This document shows, piece after piece, positions 60,351 to 64,000 of a DNA stretch of 64,000 nucleotides. A program made the position numbers and the translations under genes. The DNA is taken from NCBI RefSeq assembly GCF_014332695.1, contig NZ_MBUA01000028.1:96200-160199 (forward strand), read 5' to 3'. Every line of letters begins with the position of its first letter. Position 1 is the first letter of the stretch. The notes under the pieces were generated by a model that was not told where the DNA came from, searched no databases, and saw nothing but the letters and a program-made list of their open reading frames with translations. The stretch comes from Flavihumibacter stibioxidans (GTDB lineage: Bacteria; Bacteroidota; Bacteroidia; Chitinophagales; Chitinophagaceae).

Positions 60351-60947
60351 TCAACTGAGTTTGGAGGAAATCAATTTTGTAAACTCACTTCTGGTCTCAG
60401 CTTTTTCAAACTCTCCCCAGAAAGCAGATGTAGTGGTAACCGAATTCTGTTTCTGCACCCCCCTCATCATCATGCAGAGATGCCTGGCTTCTATGACAAC
60501 CGCCACACCTATCGGATTCAGCGATTCCTTAATGGCATTTAATATCTGCGTTGTCATACGTTCCTGCACCTGCAAACGGCGACTGAACACATCCACCACA
60601 CGGGCAATTTTACTTAACCCGGTGATATAACCGTTAGGGATATAGGCTATATGGGCTTTACCAAAAAACGGCAGCATGTGATGTTCACACATACTGTAAA
60701 GTTCAATATCCTTCACAAGGATCATTTCACTGACATCCTCGTGAAATTTGGCTGACTCAAGTATGGCTTTGGCATCCATCTGGTACCCCTGTGTAAGGTA
60801 TTGCATGGCTTTCGCCACCCGCTCAGGAGTTTTCAACAATCCTTCCCTATCCGGATCCTCACCCAGTAAGGCTAGTGTGTCTCGGTAGTTATCAATCAAA
60901 CCGGAAGTAATCTTGTCTTCATACTGTTCAACCTTATGATATGCCAT
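60351..60947 (-). CDS. folE: GTP cyclohydrolase I
   Basis: 198 residues; makes dihydroneopterin triphosphate from GTP. Zinc ligands in [20 protein letters not shown], catalytic [22 protein letters not shown] and the C-terminal cysteine in [13 protein letters not shown]. Its product is the substrate of QueD, whose gene lies 45 bases upstream in the same operon, and it also feeds folate synthesis. Confidence 0.97.
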   Translation of the reverse strand: MAYHKVEQYEDKITSGLIDNYRDTLALLGEDPDREGLLKTPERVAKAMQYLTQGYQMDAKAILESAKFHEDVSEMILVKDIELYSMCEHHMLPFFGKAHIAYIPNGYITGLSKIARVVDVFSRRLQVQERMTTQILNAIKESLNPIGVAVVIEARHLCMMMRGVQKQNSVTTTSAFWGEFEKAETRSEFTKLISSKLS

Positions 60948-60992
60948 CTATTTGATTTTAATACTGTTTTTAAAAAAATACCGATTTCCAGT

Positions 60993-61421
60993 TCACATTC
61001 CACCTACCCCTTCGCCATACTCAACAAAATTCCTTTCTGTTTCATACAGCCGTATGCTGAGTTCATGAGTTGGGTCAATATGCGGTCGCAGCAAATCAAA
61101 AATCACCACCACAATATTTTCAGCGGTAGGATTCAGATTTCTAAATTCGGCCAGGTCCAGGTTCAGGTTCCTGTGGTCAAAACGGCTGATCACATGGGTA
61201 TGGATTATGTCCGACAGCTGCTTCATATCCATCACGAAACCGGTTTGCGGATTGGGTTCTCCCGTCACTTTCACCACCAGTTCATAATTATGACCATGGT
61301 AATGGGGATAGCTGCACTTTCCAAAAACCTCAAAATTGCGTGCATCATCCCAATCGGGGTGGTGCAAACGATGTGCGGCATTAAAATGCTCTTTCCTGAA
61401 TACTGCTACTTTTTTTCCCAT
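60993..61421 (-). CDS. queD: 6-carboxytetrahydropterin synthase
   Basis: 142 residues of the PTPS/QueD family. Zinc ligands His17, His42 and His44 (FNAAHRL, HYHGHNY), catalytic Cys36 in KCSYPHYHGH, and the C-terminal Glu in LYETERNFVEY. Because QueE is encoded at 34.6 kb and folE directly downstream, QueD rather than mammalian-type PTPS is favoured. Start ATG 61421. Confidence 0.9.
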   Translation of the reverse strand: MGKKVAVFRKEHFNAAHRLHHPDWDDARNFEVFGKCSYPHYHGHNYELVVKVTGEPNPQTGFVMDMKQLSDIIHTHVISRFDHRNLNLDLAEFRNLNPTAENIVVVIFDLLRPHIDPTHELSIRLYETERNFVEYGEGVGGM

Positions 61422-61616
61422 AATTGAATATTACCATAAACAACCGAAACGGAAGTGTGCCGTTCAAATTGTTTAGCATTTTGTATAAAAAACTTTAACA
61501 AGACTGCCGGCAAAAGGTTCAATAAAAGTTAAAAACAGTTTACCAGATCAATACAAAACTACTCAATCCCGATCATTTAACAGGATTGACGACATTTGTC
61601 CATAAACCATTTGAAA

Positions 61617-62273
61617 ATGCATTGTTTACTGGTTGCTTCCACAGCGGCTGAAATCGCACCTTTTACCGACCATCTTGGCACCACCGAAAAACTGAACCAT
61701 ATTGATTTTGATGTAGATATACTGATAACCGGGGTTGGCAGCAATGCCGCAACCTATGCACTGACCAGGTACCTGCAGCACAAAAGACCCGAACTAATCA
61801 TCCAGGCTGGTGTGGCCGGGGCGTTTGACCCGAAAACTGAACTGGGAACTGTATTCGTGGTAAAGCAGGATGTGCTGGCAGACCAGGGGGTCCAGGAAAA
61901 AAATGCCTTCCTGGATGTTTTTGACCTGAAGCTAAGCCGGTCCAATGAATTGCCCTATAAGAAAGGTGTTTTACCAAATCCATATCTCAACCTGATGAAG
62001 AGAAGCCGGCTGAAAAAAGCATCAGGCATCACTGTAAACGAGATCACCACTTCCAAAAAAAGAGCGGAACATTATGTTTCAAAATACCGTGCCACCCTCG
62101 AGTCCATGGAAGGGGCATCCCTGCATTATGTGGCGCTGATGGAAGAAATACCTTTCATGCAGTTGCGCAGTATTTCCAATCATGTGGGAGAAAGGAACAA
62201 GAAAAAATGGGACCTGCCCCTGGCCATCAACAGCCTGAACAAAAACCTCATCCGCCTCCTCGAATCCCTCTAA
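61617..62273 (+). CDS. mqnB: Futalosine hydrolase
   Basis: 218 residues from ATG 61617 (MHCLLVASTAAEI). A nucleosidase-fold enzyme that splits futalosine in the menaquinone pathway used by Bacteroidota. Landmarks: DILITGVGSNAATYAL, IIQAGVAGAFDPKTELG, SMEGASLHYVAL with catalytic Glu, and LRSISNHVGERNKKKWDLPLAI. An in-frame TTG at 61596 is unlikely. mqnD follows after a repeat array, confirming the pathway. Confidence 0.93.
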   Translation: MHCLLVASTAAEIAPFTDHLGTTEKLNHIDFDVDILITGVGSNAATYALTRYLQHKRPELIIQAGVAGAFDPKTELGTVFVVKQDVLADQGVQEKNAFLDVFDLKLSRSNELPYKKGVLPNPYLNLMKRSRLKKASGITVNEITTSKKRAEHYVSKYRATLESMEGASLHYVALMEEIPFMQLRSISNHVGERNKKKWDLPLAINSLNKNLIRLLESL

Positions 62274-62275
62274 CC

Positions 62276-62303
62276 CATTCACCATTCACCATTCACCATT
62301 CAC
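62276..62303 (+). repeat. (CATTCAC) x4 array before mqnD
   Basis: Four perfect 7-base units start two bases after the mqnB stop and end five bases (CGTTT) before the mqnD ATG at 62309. The same unit, copy number and spacing occur at 58918-58945 between unrelated genes. Confidence 0.97.
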
Positions 62304-62308
62304 CGTTT

Positions 62309-63100
62309 ATGACCCTCGCTTTTTCCCCCTGCCCAAACGACACTTTCATATTCGACGCCCTCGTCAATGGAAAAATTGAAACGGGAGGGATGAATTTTTC
62401 AGTAAGTCTGGAAGATGTACAGACCCTGAACGAATGGGCGCTGGAAGGCAGGATGGATTGTACCAAAATAAGTTACGGCGTACTTCCGCTCATAACCGGC
62501 CAATATACTTTGCTCGATTCAGGAGGGGCGCTGGGCACAGGGGTCGGCCCATTGTTGATTGCAAAGAAACCGATACCACTTCCCGACATCAGCAATCTTC
62601 GGATAGCCATCCCCGGTAAAAACACCACGGCCCACCTGCTTTTTTCAATGGCTTTCCCGGAGGCAAAAAACAAATCCTTCATGGTCTTTCATGAAATTGA
62701 ACAGGCAGTGCTGAACGGCTCAGTGGATGCAGGGGTCATCATCCATGAAAACAGGTTTACCTACCAGCAGAAAGGCCTGCACAAACTCATTGACCTCGGC
62801 GATTACTGGGAACATCAACTCCATTGCCCGGTACCTCTTGGCGGTATAGTTGTAAAGAAATCCATTCCAGTAGAAACGAGGGAAAAGCTGCAGGAACTCA
62901 TCCGTAACAGCATTCGCTATAGTTGGTCAAACTACCCTGAACTGTCGGAATACATCCGCTGTAATGCACAGGAAATGAGTGAAGATGTGATGAGACAGCA
63001 TATCAACCTCTATGTAAACGACTACTCATTGTCCCTGGGAAGCGCAGGCCGCAGAGCAGTTGATCAACTGCTGGAAATATATAACAGGATCAGCAACTGA
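62309..63100 (+). CDS. mqnD: 1,4-dihydroxy-6-naphthoate synthase
   Basis: 263 residues from ATG 62309 (MTLAFSPCPNDTFIFDAL). Converts cyclic dehypoxanthine futalosine to the naphthoate of menaquinone. Periplasmic-binding-protein fold; landmarks FSPCPNDTFIF, CTKISYGVLPLI, DSGGALGTGVGPLL, FHEIEQAVLNGSVDAGVIIHENRF. The frame is open further upstream within mqnB, but those codons lie before the repeat array and homology begins at MTLAF. Confidence 0.95.
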   Translation: MTLAFSPCPNDTFIFDALVNGKIETGGMNFSVSLEDVQTLNEWALEGRMDCTKISYGVLPLITGQYTLLDSGGALGTGVGPLLIAKKPIPLPDISNLRIAIPGKNTTAHLLFSMAFPEAKNKSFMVFHEIEQAVLNGSVDAGVIIHENRFTYQQKGLHKLIDLGDYWEHQLHCPVPLGGIVVKKSIPVETREKLQELIRNSIRYSWSNYPELSEYIRCNAQEMSEDVMRQHINLYVNDYSLSLGSAGRRAVDQLLEIYNRISN

Positions 63101-63107
63101 TCCGGGT

Positions 63108-64000
63108 TCAGCGTTTCAGGGCCGCCTGGTAAACTTCCAGGCACCTTTTTCTTGCCTGTTCATGGATTACTATCGGCGCCGCATAACCGAATCCATCAAA
63201 TTCGGGTACCCACTTACGGATATATTCCCCCTGCGGGTCAAATTTTTCCGTTTGCAGGTAGGGGTTAAATATCCTGAAATAGGGAGCTGCATCACAACCA
63301 CTTCCTGCCGCCCACTGCCATCCGCCGTTGTTGGCAGCAAAATCATAATCCAGTAATTTTTCAGCGAAATATGCTTCTCCCCAGCGCCAGTCTATCAGCA
63401 AATGTTTGGTCAGGAAGGACGCCACTATCATCCGAACCCTGTTGTGCATATAGCCGGTGGCATTTAGTTCCCGCATTCCCGCATCAACAATCGGATAACC
63501 GGTCATGCCTTCACACCAGCGTGTAAACTCCGCTTCATTATTACGCCATTGTATAAAATCGTATTCCGGCTTGAAAGCCCGTCCCCTGCCAACTTCCGGA
63601 AAATGCCACAGAATCATATGATAGAAATCCCGCCAGATTAATTCATTCAGAAAGGTTTCATTCAACCGGCTCCCCTTGCGGGCAAGTTCCCGGATGCTGA
63701 TGGTGCCAAAACGCAGGTGGACCCCCAGCCTGGATGTGCCTGGAATTGCCGGAAAATCACGGTGCGCAGTATACGCTTTTGCCATTTCCTCATCCAGCTG
63801 GGCAGATGGGAATTCTGCACCGACAGCCTGAAACCCAAGTGATTCCAGCGAAGGGACCGGCCTTTCCTGCTGCCTGAAGAATCCATCGAAATATTTTTCA
63901 GTTGGATAAGACGACAGGTAAAAATCATTCAGCCTGGCCTTCCATCGTTTGCTGTAGGGAGTGAAAACAGTATAAGGTCTGCCGTCATCCTTAACGACCT
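63108..64000 (-). CDS. Deoxyribodipyrimidine photolyase, N-terminus cut by window edge
   Basis: The reading frame is open from its stop at 63108 to the window edge, so the first part is missing (about 297 codons visible). It begins within KDDGRPYTVFTPYSKRWK and holds the FAD-binding region of class I photolyase/cryptochromes: SRLGVHLRFGTISIREL, LIWRDFYHMIL, GMTGYPIVDAGMRELNATGY, HNRVRMIVASFLTKHL and FAANNGGWQWAAGSG. It repairs UV-induced pyrimidine dimers with light. It converges on mqnD with seven bases between stops. Confidence 0.95.
   Translation of the reverse strand, partial: VVKDDGRPYTVFTPYSKRWKARLNDFYLSSYPTEKYFDGFFRQQERPVPSLESLGFQAVGAEFPSAQLDEEMAKAYTAHRDFPAIPGTSRLGVHLRFGTISIRELARKGSRLNETFLNELIWRDFYHMILWHFPEVGRGRAFKPEYDFIQWRNNEAEFTRWCEGMTGYPIVDAGMRELNATGYMHNRVRMIVASFLTKHLLIDWRWGEAYFAEKLLDYDFAANNGGWQWAAGSGCDAAPYFRIFNPYLQTEKFDPQGEYIRKWVPEFDGFGYAAPIVIHEQARKRCLEVYQAALKR

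Noticed and set aside
62207-62308. Longer mqnD start
   Set aside because: The upstream in-frame codons overlap mqnB and would translate the repeat array; homology starts at 62309.
1-64000. tRNA, rRNA or other stable RNA genes
   Set aside because: The gaps were read on both strands and no cloverleaf, rRNA or tmRNA-like sequence was recognised; a covariance-model search could still find a small RNA.

Overview
The window looks like a chromosomal segment of a member of the Bacteroidota, most likely family Chitinophagaceae. This rests on a SusC/SusD/DUF1735 locus, a SprA-type type IX secretion (T9SS) translocon, a T9SS type B C-terminal sorting domain, a PorE-like OmpA protein, futalosine-pathway menaquinone genes, -7 promoter boxes of the TAnnTTTG type and a general lack of strong Shine-Dalgarno sequences. 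No rRNA, tRNA, CRISPR array, prophage or intact insertion sequence was seen. Coding density is high and no stretch above 300 bases lacks a gene.

Layout. 1-3.4 kb: truncated cupin, a Crp/Fnr regulator with an FNR-like box at its own promoter, a methyltransferase, a small unknown protein, a rhodanese with a Cys/His-rich tail and a lipoprotein beta-carbonic anhydrase. 3.4-7.7 kb: a translesion pair, a DnaE-type polymerase with a decayed PHP site followed by a Y-family polymerase. 7.6-17 kb: a nitrous oxide reduction island consisting of a 12-TM heme-copper/NnrS-like protein and a second Crp/Fnr regulator, divergent from c-type cytochrome, nosZ (Sec-type, clade II), a membrane-NosL fusion, nosD, nosF, nosY and a truncated globin, followed by a convergent fasciclin lipoprotein. 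17-24.7 kb: a degenerate IS1595-like transposase gene, a fused 2-oxoacid dehydrogenase E1, an FAH-family hydrolase, pth-rplY-prs, radC and a DUF3467 gene. 24.7-33.4 kb: two outer-membrane barrel proteins and an enzyme-less SusCD-type locus. 33.7-42.4 kb: folD, queE, a PorE-like protein, dprA, guaB, lnt and an alpha/beta hydrolase. 42.4-54.3 kb: a T9SS cargo protein, an SDR, a small secreted protein, the giant sprA gene and ruvA. 54.4-64 kb: fabH, a nucleoid-associated protein, two unknown or DinB-fold genes, a PLP trans-sulfuration enzyme, a GNAT enzyme, queD-folE-fabD, mqnB-mqnD and a truncated photolyase.

How the parts work together. The nos genes form a nearly gapless operon in which the cytochrome would feed electrons to NosZ and NosL/D/F/Y would mature its copper sites. 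QueD, QueE and FolE cover three steps of queuosine precursor synthesis. SprA, the PorE-like protein and the type B CTD protein are machinery and cargo of one secretion system. MqnB and MqnD supply menaquinone.

The least explained signals are non-coding. A family of 7-8-base CATTCAC(C/T) tandem arrays sits at gene 3' ends inside operons, always on the + strand of the window. In one case it supplies both the stop codon of dnaE and the start codon of dinB. There is a perfect 67-base palindrome between dprA and guaB. Dyads of the form TATGA-N6-TCATA occur both at the nos promoter and near the fasciclin gene. Promoter boxes lie only 3-4 bases from the start codons of guaB and folD, which suggests leaderless transcripts.
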